Source of the DNA: Phycisphaerales bacterium
Lineage (GTDB): Bacteria > Planctomycetota > Phycisphaerae > Sedimentisphaerales > Anaerobacaceae
Reading direction: 5' to 3'
DNA length: 32,777 nucleotides
Assembly: GCA_020352515.1 (NCBI GenBank)
Contig: CP070678.1
Location: forward strand, 3,868,852 to 3,901,628
The translations under genes and the position numbers were made by a program. Each line of letters begins with the position of its first letter. Within the stretch, counting starts at the first letter, position 1. Below the pieces are notes generated by a model. It did no database searches. It saw nothing but the letters and a program-made list of their open reading frames with translations, and was not told the DNA's origin. Below, one piece after another: positions 15,065 to 25,016 of the stretch.

Positions 15065-16564
15065 TCATTTAATCCCCGAGACTATAGAGAATTTCCAATC
15101 CATCAGGATATCGTCGTCTTGGATTTTCATGTTATAGGCTTCCTGCACGTGCGCATCGCAGGCGTAGTGCATCTTCCTGATGATATCCACGTTCCGGAAA
15201 GGAAGTCCGGATTTGTCGAGCCAGTTGTTCATGCTCATGTTTCTCAATATCACCGTTCTGGAGGTTATCTTCTGAAACCCATGCCGGGCGAGAAGGTTGA
15301 CAAGGTCATCGAGGAAAAACGTGATCCTTTCTTCCTTGAAATGGAACATGTCCTTGTAGAACTTTATACAATGGCGATCGGGTGGATTGCCCTCACAAAC
15401 GACGAATTTCCCTCCGGGCTTGAGGACCCGATAGACTTCCCGCATGGCCTGTTCGAGGTTCTTCGCGTGGTGGAAGACCATGCGGGCCGTTACCAAGTCG
15501 AAGTCGTTGTCGTCAAAGCCGTCCAGATTCTCCATCTCTCCGACCGAGAGCTTAAAACCGTGGCGGGCGTCTATCTTGGCCAGCATGTCCTGACTGATAT
15601 CCATGCCGTAATAGTCGGCTTCGGGGCACTGAATCTGCAGGGCCATGAGCACTTTTCCGGTGCCCGTGCCGACGTCCAGGACCTTCTTTCCCTTTTGAAC
15701 GTCGGTAGTCTCAACGATGGTCGACAGCAATTCATCCCTGCTGACCCAATCCAGCTCATTGTATAACCTGGCCCGCTTGCTCCAGTCGGTTTTCACCCTC
15801 ACCAGACGTCGTACAAACTGGGTGTCCGTCAAAGCCCTTTCATAATCTTCGGGCGTATCGATCTCCATCCACCCTCGTTCGATAATCACACAATGGAGGG
15901 GCACTCCCAATTCGGTCATCTCCTGGAAGAGGTCCGTCAGCCAGGCCTTCTCCAAAGCCTGCGCCTGGCCGAAAGGCTTGCCGGAGTAAAACTCTGTCAG
16001 TCGGTCATAATTGCTCTTGAGGCTTTCCACTCCCCGGCGTGAGCATTTGATTATTCCCATAAACTGACCCTGCGTTTCGTATTCCTCCGTCCGCTTTTTG
16101 CCTATTTCCTCTATACGGTTCTCGGAATCGAAATACACCATCTCAAGCTCTTCGAGGGCAACCTTGTTGCGCTGCTGAATGGCCTCCTTCCAGTTGACCA
16201 TGACGCCCACTGCAATATCGTGACTCGATTCGATAATACGCCTGACGACCTGTTCTTCGTAGAGGATATCCGCGTAGAGAATCAACACATCTGTGGCCAT
16301 CTCCCTTCGGGCGCAGAAAAGAGAGTACAGCATGTTCGTGCCGGCATAATCAGGATTGTCGTAATAGTTCAAGCCGGGAATGCTTATACTTTCACCTGCG
16401 TATCCCCGGACAACGGAGATGTCGTCAATGCCACAGGCATGGAGCGTGTTTATCTGAATCTCAAGAAGAGTATTGTCTTCGATCTTGATCAGACATTTTG
16501 GCAGCCCCTCACAGATCTTGCCCAATCGAGAGCCTTCACCGGCAGCTAAGATTATGGCCTTCAT
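15065..16564 (-). CDS. Fusion: LicC/PntC-like cytidylyltransferase plus SAM-dependent methyltransferase
   Basis: A 499-residue two-domain protein. Residues 1 to about 245 form an NTP-transferase domain: MKAIILAAGEGSRLG, LPKCLIKI at 21-28, the metal-site Asp99 in YADILYEE, and ERGWMEIDTPEDYERA. NYYDNPDYAGTNMLYSLF resembles LicC-type phosphocholine and PntC-type phosphonate cytidylyltransferases. Residues about 265-499 form a class I methyltransferase: motif I VLDVGTGTGK at 295-304, YYGMDISQDML, and RVLKPGGKFVVCEG. The fusion suggests that the same phospho-alcohol is CTP-activated and methylated, for example on an amino group as in phosphocholine formation. The start is ATG 16564, the conserved family start; an in-frame GTG lies four codons earlier. 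The acceptor of the methyl group is inference only. Confidence 0.83.
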   Translation of the reverse strand: MKAIILAAGEGSRLGKICEGLPKCLIKIEDNTLLEIQINTLHACGIDDISVVRGYAGESISIPGLNYYDNPDYAGTNMLYSLFCARREMATDVLILYADILYEEQVVRRIIESSHDIAVGVMVNWKEAIQQRNKVALEELEMVYFDSENRIEEIGKKRTEEYETQGQFMGIIKCSRRGVESLKSNYDRLTEFYSGKPFGQAQALEKAWLTDLFQEMTELGVPLHCVIIERGWMEIDTPEDYERALTDTQFVRRLVRVKTDWSKRARLYNELDWVSRDELLSTIVETTDVQKGKKVLDVGTGTGKVLMALQIQCPEADYYGMDISQDMLAKIDARHGFKLSVGEMENLDGFDDNDFDLVTARMVFHHAKNLEQAMREVYRVLKPGGKFVVCEGNPPDRHCIKFYKDMFHFKEERITFFLDDLVNLLARHGFQKITSRTVILRNMSMNNWLDKSGLPFRNVDIIRKMHYACDAHVQEAYNMKIQDDDILMDWKFSIVSGIK

Positions 16565-16677
16565 TCCAAACAGCACCGTATTTGTTTTGCAGGCATCGCC
16601 TTGACTAAAAAATCGGACACGATAAACAGTGTCGGCATCCGTTTATCTCAACGTCTTTTTGCCCTATTTCACCGTGC

Positions 16678-16702
16678 GGGCGGCACTCATAATCTGCCGC
16701 CC
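16678..16702 (-). terminator. Terminator-like hairpin after the flippase gene
   Basis: GGGCGGCA (16678-16685) and TGCCGCCC (16695-16702) make a perfect 8-bp stem with a 9-base loop, starting 4 nt beyond the flippase TAA. No U-tract follows on the minus strand, so it may be a partial terminator or a 3-prime stabilising hairpin. It marks the boundary before the headgroup cassette. Confidence 0.4.
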
Positions 16703-16706
16703 TCGT

Positions 16707-18293
16707 TTACGGGCCGGGTTCTGTTGCGGACCCGGCGGCGGACGCTCTTGGTTTCCGCTCGAAAATGCGGACAAACCGTTTTCGCTCAATCGTATCCAGA
16801 CTGAGCAGCCAACTGCCTGCAACTGTTACCACCATCGCAGTAAATACTACGCCGCCGATTTCAACCCACGAATCGGGCGGCGACAGGTACTTCCAGAGCA
16901 CGATTAAAGCCACACTCGGCAGGCACCCCAACAGTGCCGGCCGCCATACGCGCAGAACGCTGTCTCTTGCAGATATTTTCATCTTCCAATTGAAGTATAT
17001 CGGCAATATCAGTCCCGATATTAACACCATCGGAAGGAAATTGGACCAGGCTACTCCCAGCAGCCCCCAATTGAAGAACTTGACTGAAATCACAGCGCCC
17101 AGGACACAGAGCAGGGCCCCCAAGGCCGCAAAAATGCCGAAAATCCTGTGTTCACCCCGCCCGACAAGGACGAGGAAGTTGCTGTGCTGCGCCAATCTCA
17201 GACAGTGGGCCACGGCGAGAATGGCCAGAATAACACCCATGGTGTCAATCAAGGTGGGGTCCTCGAAACGGTCGCCGACGTATACCCAGAGGAATTCCCT
17301 GCCCATGGCAATCAGGAAGCACCCGCCGGGGATTATCGCCAGCAGGCTGTACTTCTGTGTGAGCAAGGCTATTTCCTTGACGTGCGTGTGCTCGTTTCTG
17401 GCGTCAAGGTCGCTGACGGCGGGTTTTATTGCGGCCGAGAAGGCCTGCAAAAGTTGCGAGAGCAACAGCACCCCGGCAGCGGCGATGGAGAACTGGCTGA
17501 CCTCAGCCGTGCCAATTAAGGCGCCTATCACCAGGTCGCTGGCCTTGTAGATAATGATGGCGCCCATCGCGTACAAAAAGGTGTTTACGCCATAGGCCAA
17601 CATCTCTCTGAGAAGCTTCAGATCTATGTTTGTCAGAGATGGCGAAGAGTTCGGCAGCAATTTCCTCGCAAAGCCAAACTGCAGCACCCTCATCAGTATC
17701 TCGCTCATTCCATAGGTCAGCCCCATGGCAATCAGACCGTAGCCTCGCAGCAGCAGCACGACCACTATTACAGTTCGCAGGAGCAGGGGCAGAATCTCAG
17801 CCAGGCCTACAATGTCGTACCGCTGGAGCCCGCTTAAAACCGCGCTGGACAACTGCAGGGGCATGGCAACGGCGAAACAGAGTCCCACCACCAGCACGAG
17901 CTTTCGGGCGTCGCCGACCAGCTCGGGTTTAATTTCAAACCAGGAGGCCAGGTTGTAGCAAATCACCAGGGTAAGGAGGGCAAGCACAACCGCCAGAAGC
18001 GAGAAAAAGAACAGCGAGGTGCTGATTATTCGCTGGATTCCCCGGGTGTCGTCTTTTGCGAGGTACACGGGGATGTACCTGTTTATGGAACTGTTGAGCC
18101 CCATGCTCAGAAGGGTTCGGTAATGGAAGATGGAGGCGATTAGCACCCATACCCCGTACTTGAGCTCGCCGAGCCGCCCGAAAAAGAAGCGCACCAGGAT
18201 AAAGGCAATAACGGCATTGCTGACCAACCTTACGAGGTTGAAGAGGGTGTTGTGGATCAGTCTTTTTGAGGTCGTGATGCCTTCTTTTCCCAT
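16707..18293 (-). CDS. Wzx-type oligosaccharide flippase (MATE-like/MOP superfamily)
   Basis: A 528-residue protein with 12 to 14 predicted membrane helices. The N-terminus SKRLIHNTLFNLVRLVSNAV followed by YGVWVLIASIFHYRTLLSMG and SINRYIPVYLAKDD is the standard opening of polysaccharide flippases of the MOP superfamily. These proteins move undecaprenyl-linked repeat units from the cytoplasmic to the periplasmic leaflet. The hydrophilic C-terminus (ERKRFVRIFERKPRA) faces the cytoplasm. It lies between the GDP-fucose genes and the headgroup cassette, on the same strand. Together with the polymerase/ligase-like gene at 10075-11520 it supports a Wzx/Wzy-type pathway. Which lipid-linked glycan it moves is unknown. 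ATG 18293 fits the family N-terminus; the ribosome-binding site is weak. Confidence 0.88.
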   Translation of the reverse strand: MGKEGITTSKRLIHNTLFNLVRLVSNAVIAFILVRFFFGRLGELKYGVWVLIASIFHYRTLLSMGLNSSINRYIPVYLAKDDTRGIQRIISTSLFFFSLLAVVLALLTLVICYNLASWFEIKPELVGDARKLVLVVGLCFAVAMPLQLSSAVLSGLQRYDIVGLAEILPLLLRTVIVVVLLLRGYGLIAMGLTYGMSEILMRVLQFGFARKLLPNSSPSLTNIDLKLLREMLAYGVNTFLYAMGAIIIYKASDLVIGALIGTAEVSQFSIAAAGVLLLSQLLQAFSAAIKPAVSDLDARNEHTHVKEIALLTQKYSLLAIIPGGCFLIAMGREFLWVYVGDRFEDPTLIDTMGVILAILAVAHCLRLAQHSNFLVLVGRGEHRIFGIFAALGALLCVLGAVISVKFFNWGLLGVAWSNFLPMVLISGLILPIYFNWKMKISARDSVLRVWRPALLGCLPSVALIVLWKYLSPPDSWVEIGGVVFTAMVVTVAGSWLLSLDTIERKRFVRIFERKPRASAAGSATEPGP

Positions 18294-18330
18294 TGCTTCT
18301 TTATCGCGCCTCTGTTATGCCGTGCTTTGG

Positions 18331-18352
18331 GCGAGCGCCGGACGGCGCTTGC
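18331..18352. other. Strong hairpin between fcl and the flippase gene
   Basis: GCGAGCGCC and GGCGCTTGC pair over 9 positions (one G-U wobble on one strand) around a 4-base loop. It lies in the 157-bp gap after fcl and 38 bp before the flippase ATG. There is no T-run on either side. It could be an RNA processing or attenuation element. Confidence 0.4.
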
Positions 18353-18450
18353 GAAGGATTTGATTGTCAAAGACAGGCTGCTACGGGGTCAGCCGGCCCG
18401 GTAAGACCTGGCCCCTTTGGCGCCGGCGGCAATTTCTTGGGAGGAGCCCT

Positions 18451-20405
<1,955 letters not shown>

Positions 20406-20430
20406 AGTACTCTTCCCTCCCGACAGAGGA

Positions 20431-21414
20431 TTAGCGCTGCTTATCGCCTTTCGCGCAGCCTCTGAAACTCTCTATTATCAAGCCCAGCGTCTCGTTGAGG
20501 CTTGTCGTTGGTTTCCAGCCTATCGCCCCTTTGATGCGTTCCAGGCTGGGCGCCCGCCTCATCATGTCTTCGAGCGGTCTGCCGTATGCAGCGTCGTACG
20601 GCAGGAACTGCTTCTTGCTTTTGCCACCTGTCATCATTATGACCTTGTCGGCCAATGCTTCAATGGAAATCTCTTCGTCCGAGCCGATATTGTACACCTT
20701 TCCCACAGCCTTCTTGCAGGCCGCCAGCTTGATAATCGCCTCGACCAGGTCGCCCACATAACAGAAGCACCGCGTCTGCCGGCCCGTGCCGTATATCGTG
20801 ACCGGTTCTCCCCGCAGGGCGCTCTGAACGAAGCGAGGGACAACCATTCCGTAGCGCCCCGTCTGCCTCGGGCCTATCGTGTTGAAGAATCTGCCGATTA
20901 TCACCTCCAGGCCGTACTGCTGGTGAAAGGCCAGCCCCAAAAACTCATCCACGGCCTTGCTGCACGCGTACGACCAGCGCGAAAGGCACGTGCTGCCGAG
21001 CACAATGTCGTCATCCTCACCGAAGGGCACGGCCTCGCTCTTGCCGTACACTTCGCTGCTCGAGGCCAGAAGTATCTTTCTCTTGAACTTGTTGACGGCG
21101 TCGAGCACCGTCTCGGCGCCCCAGATATTGGTCTCGATTGTGCTGACCGGGCTGTCGGCTATCAGCTTGACGCCGACGGCCGCGGCCAGATGGAACACCA
21201 CGTCGCTTCGCTTGACGAGCCTTTCGACCGTTCGGGCGTCGCATATATCGCCCTCGACGAACTCGAACCCGGGTTTTTGGCTGAAGCCTTTGATGTTGTC
21301 CAGACTTCCCGTGCTCAGGTTGTCCAGCACGAGCACCTGGTTTCCGTTTTCAAGCAGTCGCTCGGCGAGGTGTGAGCCGATGAAGCCGGCACCGCCTGTA
21401 ACCAATGCTCTCAT
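20431..21414 (-). CDS. NAD-dependent nucleotide-sugar epimerase/dehydratase
   Basis: A 327-residue extended short-chain dehydrogenase. The NAD motif is [19 protein letters not shown], followed by [13 protein letters not shown]. The catalytic residues sit in LASSSEVYG and [18 protein letters not shown] (Tyr-x3-Lys). [20 protein letters not shown] and [19 protein letters not shown] resemble UDP-glucuronate decarboxylase and the related UDP-hexose 4-epimerases. It works in the cytoplasm on a nucleotide sugar; the precise reaction cannot be fixed, with UDP-xylose formation or C4 epimerisation most likely. It is the first gene of the leftward glycan locus after a 573-bp gap and leads the epimerase-gmd-fcl operon. 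No strong Shine-Dalgarno sequence is seen before the ATG. Confidence 0.88.
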   Translation of the reverse strand: MRALVTGGAGFIGSHLAERLLENGNQVLVLDNLSTGSLDNIKGFSQKPGFEFVEGDICDARTVERLVKRSDVVFHLAAAVGVKLIADSPVSTIETNIWGAETVLDAVNKFKRKILLASSSEVYGKSEAVPFGEDDDIVLGSTCLSRWSYACSKAVDEFLGLAFHQQYGLEVIIGRFFNTIGPRQTGRYGMVVPRFVQSALRGEPVTIYGTGRQTRCFCYVGDLVEAIIKLAACKKAVGKVYNIGSDEEISIEALADKVIMMTGGKSKKQFLPYDAAYGRPLEDMMRRAPSLERIKGAIGWKPTTSLNETLGLIIESFRGCAKGDKQR

Positions 21415-21987
21415 AAAAGACTCGCAAGAAGAGGCGTAATATCACCGTTGAGGGGCGGTTGATTTGTGCTCTGCAGGGGGCTCCACAACCGGCCGGGGCG
21501 TGATATGACGACACACTCCGTGCCCGTCGGCTGCGCAACAAGACCAACACAGCCTAACTGCCAGACTCGACCATTTTGTGGAACCTGTTCTAAGGCCAGA
21601 ATATGAAAGACTTGATTTGCAGTCTTCTCACAGCCTAAGTATCGGCAAGTAAAAGACATAGCTTTAGCAAAGCCGCCCGCGGCCACCCTTGCCGCAAGCA
21701 CCGCGAGATAATACCAATACGCGGCGCAAGTCCTATGAGTTCACGATGTCTGGCCCTGCTTCAGGCCTCGCAATTACCTTCTTATAGGACTATGATCCGC
21801 GCTCGCTTTGTCTTGTGGTTCTGTCGCGGCAAACCTGCCGGCGGCGGGCCCTGGCGCTGCAGGGCGGCAAGGCTGCCGGACCCGCGGATTGGTGCTGCAA
21901 TCCGGACATTGAGGGGTAGACTGCCCGAGGCGCTCTCGCAACGCGGCCGGGCCGTTTGATTCTGAGGCCGGACTTCCTGCCTCGGCA
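21415..21987. other. 573-bp intergenic region upstream of the glycan locus
   Basis: This gap separates the pterin genes from the epimerase and should hold the locus promoter. Visible structure includes a direct repeat CACAGCCTAA at 21548-21557 and 21629-21638, 81 bp apart, and a 6-bp-stem hairpin at 21607-21626 (AAGACT against AGTCTT). No clear promoter hexamers or coding frame stand out; the 96-codon minus frame here (21411-21701) has no recognisable domain. Confidence 0.45.
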
Positions 21988-22782
21988 TCAGCCATAATAG
22001 GAGCTGTACGTCTTGTCCGTCTCCCAAACGGTGACACAGTGCAGTGTGGCCCGGCCGAACTTGTCCGCAAGCCTGTCCCAGGCGAAACGCGCGATGTTCT
22101 CAACCGTCGGCATTGTCCGGCCGAACTCGGCGACGTCAACGTTCAGGTTCTTGTGGTCGACCACCTTTATAAGCGCCTGGTCCACGAGCCTTTCAAACCG
22201 GCCGATACGAAACGCGCCGGGCTCGGCCGTTTTCACAGTCACCTCGACGATGTAGTTGTGCCCGTGACCGGAGGGATTGGCGCATTTGCCGAAAACCTCG
22301 AAGTTGCGCTGGTCCGAAAACTCATCGTTCCATAGCTTGTGTGTGGCGGCGAACTCGAACTTCTCCCCGAAGTACAGCATCGTCAAATCCTCCGAATCCA
22401 GGCTGATATGTCTGACAGGGTTCAGCTTCAGAATCAGCCTGCTCAATACTGCCGCGCCGAACTTATCGGTCAGCCTGGTCCATGCCGATCCAAGAAGCTC
22501 CGCCATCGCGGAAGTCTCCATGTGTCGGCCGTCTCGAAAGTCATCCCTTATGCGCTTGGCGAAAAGCGGCACGACAAATGCGCGAACGCAGGTGTCGATT
22601 TCCGTGACGTTAACCACGAACCCCGTGTCCGCGTCAACGTCACCGGCAACCTCGACGCACAGCTCAAGGAAAATCGAGAGTCCCTCTCCGGCCGGCCTGG
22701 AGGCGAAGGGATTGCAGCCCGCGCTGTCTTCCGGCAGGAATGGATTTATCGAAAAACGCACGTGCCTCGCCAGCTTTTGCAT
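21988..22782 (-). CDS. Tandem 6-pyruvoyl-tetrahydropterin synthase/QueD-like protein
   Basis: A 264-residue protein made of two PTPS/QueD-type domains. The second (about 136-264) is intact: His148 in FEFAATHKL, Cys167 and the zinc histidines His173 and His175 in FGKCANPSGHGHNY, Asp209-His210 in VVDHKNLNVDV, Glu228 in TVENIARF and Glu254 in VWETDKTYSSY. This wording is closer to animal-type PTPS than to E. coli QueD. The first domain (about 1-130) aligns in outline but its HGH is Gly-Glu-Gly (32-34), so it has probably lost zinc binding and is structural. The substrate is dihydroneopterin triphosphate, the product of FolE, whose gene ends 16 bp upstream. The product could be 6-carboxy- or 6-pyruvoyl-tetrahydropterin. 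GGGAGGT lies 8 nt before the ATG. Confidence 0.87.
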   Translation of the reverse strand: MQKLARHVRFSINPFLPEDSAGCNPFASRPAGEGLSIFLELCVEVAGDVDADTGFVVNVTEIDTCVRAFVVPLFAKRIRDDFRDGRHMETSAMAELLGSAWTRLTDKFGAAVLSRLILKLNPVRHISLDSEDLTMLYFGEKFEFAATHKLWNDEFSDQRNFEVFGKCANPSGHGHNYIVEVTVKTAEPGAFRIGRFERLVDQALIKVVDHKNLNVDVAEFGRTMPTVENIARFAWDRLADKFGRATLHCVTVWETDKTYSSYYG

Positions 22783-22798
22783 AAGCCGGACCTCCCGC

Positions 22799-23383
22799 CT
22801 ATTTGTTGTCCTTGTGCATAAGGCTGAGGACTTCGCTGCGGCTTCTCGGATCCCGGCGGAATGTCCCGCGCAGCGCCGAGGTCACCATGACAGAGCCGGG
22901 CTTCTTGATGCCGCGGATGGTCATGCAGCTATGTGAGGCCTCGAGCACGACCGCAACACCCAACGGCTTTAGGTTGGTCATTATGAAGTCGGCTATCTGG
23001 TTGGTCAGCCTTTCCTGCGTTTGAAGCCGGCGGGCGAAGCAGTCCACGATTCGCGCCAGCTTGCTTACGCCAACTACCTGGCCGGTGGGCAGGTATGAAA
23101 CGTGCGCTTCGCCGATGAACGGGAGCAGATGGTGTTCACAAATGCTGTAGAACGGGATGTCACGGAGCAGAACGATCTCGTCGTGTTTCTCGGTGAAGAT
23201 GCTTCGAAGGTGCCGCTTGGGGTCCTCGCGCATTCCGGCCAGAAGCTCGACGTACATTCTCGCCACCCTTTCGGGTGTCCCTTTGAGTCCTTCGCGCCCG
23301 GTGTCCTCTCCGACCGCTTCGAGTATCTCGTTAATGGCTTTCCTTATTCTTTCGGTGTCTACCGCAGTCGATTTCTTTGTCAT
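22799..23383 (-). CDS. folE: GTP cyclohydrolase I
   Basis: A 194-residue enzyme that opens GTP to 7,8-dihydroneopterin triphosphate plus formate, the entry to folate, queuosine and biopterin pathways. [19 protein letters not shown] is the family N-terminal block. Zinc ligands are Cys82 and His85 in [11 protein letters not shown] and Cys153 in [35 protein letters not shown] and ERLTNQIAD complete the active site. It is a type IA enzyme that assembles as a homodecamer in known members. It follows pepA by 69 bp and precedes the tandem PTPS gene by 16 bp, so the two pterin enzymes are likely co-expressed. No recognisable ribosome-binding site is stronger than GGGTCAG near the ATG. Confidence 0.97.
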   Translation of the reverse strand: MTKKSTAVDTERIRKAINEILEAVGEDTGREGLKGTPERVARMYVELLAGMREDPKRHLRSIFTEKHDEIVLLRDIPFYSICEHHLLPFIGEAHVSYLPTGQVVGVSKLARIVDCFARRLQTQERLTNQIADFIMTNLKPLGVAVVLEASHSCMTIRGIKKPGSVMVTSALRGTFRRDPRSRSEVLSLMHKDNK

Positions 23384-23452
23384 CTGTCTGACCCGTAACG
23401 TAATTCAAGCAAACTCAAATTGGCGGTGCGCGCCCCGTCGTAACATTGGGCC

Positions 23453-24988
23453 TCACCCGGCCGCCAGATTGGCCAGGTAGGTGGTGAGCAGCCTCACGCC
23501 GAAGCCGGTCGAGCCTTCGGCCGAATACTCGGTGGCCTTTGTGAATATGTCCATGCCGGCAATGTCCAGATGCGCCCACTTGGCGTCACCGATAAACTGC
23601 CTCAGGAATGCCGCGGCGGTGCACGCCCCGCCCCACCTGCTGCCGATATTTCTCAAATCCGCTATCTTGCTCTTCATCTCCTTGGCGTACTCATCGCCGC
23701 TGGGCATGTGCCAGATCCTCTCGCCGCTGTCCTCGGCGGCCTTCTGCAGGTTCTTGACCAGATCGTCATCATTGCCCATCAAGCCCGCCATGTGCGTGCC
23801 CAGCGCGACCATGCAGGCCCCGGTCAGCGTGGCTATGTCGATAATGACCTCGCACTTCCGCCCGGCCGCGTACGCAAGGGCATCACATAGAATCATCCGT
23901 CCCTCGGCGTCCGTGTTCAACACCTCGACGGTTTTGCCGCTGAACGTCGTGATGATGTCCCCCGGCCGGTAGCTCGACCCGCTCGGCAGGTTCTCGGCCG
24001 ACGGGATCAGCCCGTAGACGTTCAGAGGCGGCCCGAGCTCCGAGACGGCCTTCATCGTGGCCAGAACGGCGATGCCGCCTGACTTGTCCAGTTTCATGTG
24101 GTCCATGTCCGCCGACGGCTTAATGCTTATCCCACCCGAATCGAACGTAATCGCCTTGCCCACCAGCGCAATCTTCGGCAGTCCGCGCGCCGGCTTGCCC
24201 GCCGGGCTGTATTTCAGGATTATCAATCGAGGCTCACTCTTCGAACCGGAGCCGACCGCGAGAATGCCGCCCATTTTCTTTGCCACAAGCTGCCTCTTGT
24301 CGAAAACAGTACAGCTCAACCTCTTTGAGCCGCGGGCAAGCTTCCCGGCCTCCGCCGCCAGGGCGGGCGGATTTATCACGTTCGCCGGCCGATTCGCCAG
24401 AGTCCGCGCGTAACTCTGCGCCCTGCCGATAACGGCCCCGATGGAAACGCCCTTTTTCAATTGCTTGCTCTTGGCGACATCCGCGTCTATCACCTCGACT
24501 TTAAGCGCTCGCAGCCGCCCGTCCTCACTTTCGGTTACGAACTCATCATAGAGATAACTGCCGAAATAAGCCCCCTCCGCCATGGCCCTGCCCATAGCGG
24601 CCGCCTCCAGCCGCCGGCCGAAAGCCCTGTGCAGCGCCAGGCTCAGGGTCTTGGCCTTTATTGCGACCGCCCTCTTGGCCGCATTGGCCGACCCCTTGCG
24701 AGCAGTATCCAGCGTCGCCTTCTTCTGCTCTCCGAGCCCGACCAGAATGACCCTGTTAGCCCCTATCCTGTCATTGCCGTAGATGATCGTGCTCGTGCCT
24801 TCCTTGCCCTCAAAATCACCTGTCTTCGTCGGCCGGTCGATCGCGCCTCCAAGCCTCCGGTTCAGTTCCGCGGTCAGCTTGTCCGGCTTCTTGGAATCGC
24901 TGAACATGCCAACGGCAAGCACGTCGGTTCTGCAATCGCTGAAATCAACCGCACGCGTTCTAATCTTTACATCGATGATGTCCTTCAT
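23453..24988 (-). CDS. pepA: Leucyl aminopeptidase, M17 family
   Basis: A 511-residue cytosolic metallo-aminopeptidase that removes N-terminal residues from peptides. The M17 signature NTDAEGR is at residues 358-364. Lys278 and Asp283 in VGKAITFDSGGISIKP and Asp301 in MKLDKSGGIAVL provide the two-metal site; the last reads Asp-Lys-Ser-Gly-Gly where E. coli has Asp-Met-Cys-Gly-Ala. The N-terminal domain (about 1-170) is the usual regulatory macro-like domain. In some bacteria PepA also binds DNA; nothing here shows that. The gene begins 28 bp after prfB and is probably in its operon. GAGG lies about 9 nt before the ATG, with a further AGG directly before it. Confidence 0.95.
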   Translation of the reverse strand: MKDIIDVKIRTRAVDFSDCRTDVLAVGMFSDSKKPDKLTAELNRRLGGAIDRPTKTGDFEGKEGTSTIIYGNDRIGANRVILVGLGEQKKATLDTARKGSANAAKRAVAIKAKTLSLALHRAFGRRLEAAAMGRAMAEGAYFGSYLYDEFVTESEDGRLRALKVEVIDADVAKSKQLKKGVSIGAVIGRAQSYARTLANRPANVINPPALAAEAGKLARGSKRLSCTVFDKRQLVAKKMGGILAVGSGSKSEPRLIILKYSPAGKPARGLPKIALVGKAITFDSGGISIKPSADMDHMKLDKSGGIAVLATMKAVSELGPPLNVYGLIPSAENLPSGSSYRPGDIITTFSGKTVEVLNTDAEGRMILCDALAYAAGRKCEVIIDIATLTGACMVALGTHMAGLMGNDDDLVKNLQKAAEDSGERIWHMPSGDEYAKEMKSKIADLRNIGSRWGGACTAAAFLRQFIGDAKWAHLDIAGMDIFTKATEYSAEGSTGFGVRLLTTYLANLAAG

Positions 24989-25016
24989 CCTTTTGAGCCT
25001 CTAATCTTTCGTATTT

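Noticed and set aside
21607..21626. Stem-loop with TGCAAA resembling a tRNA-Cys anticodon arm
   Set aside because: No acceptor stem, D-arm or T-arm can be found around it on either strand.
21411..21701. 96-codon minus-strand frame before the epimerase gene
   Set aside because: No domain, no ribosome-binding site seen, and it overlaps the epimerase start; it more likely covers the promoter region.
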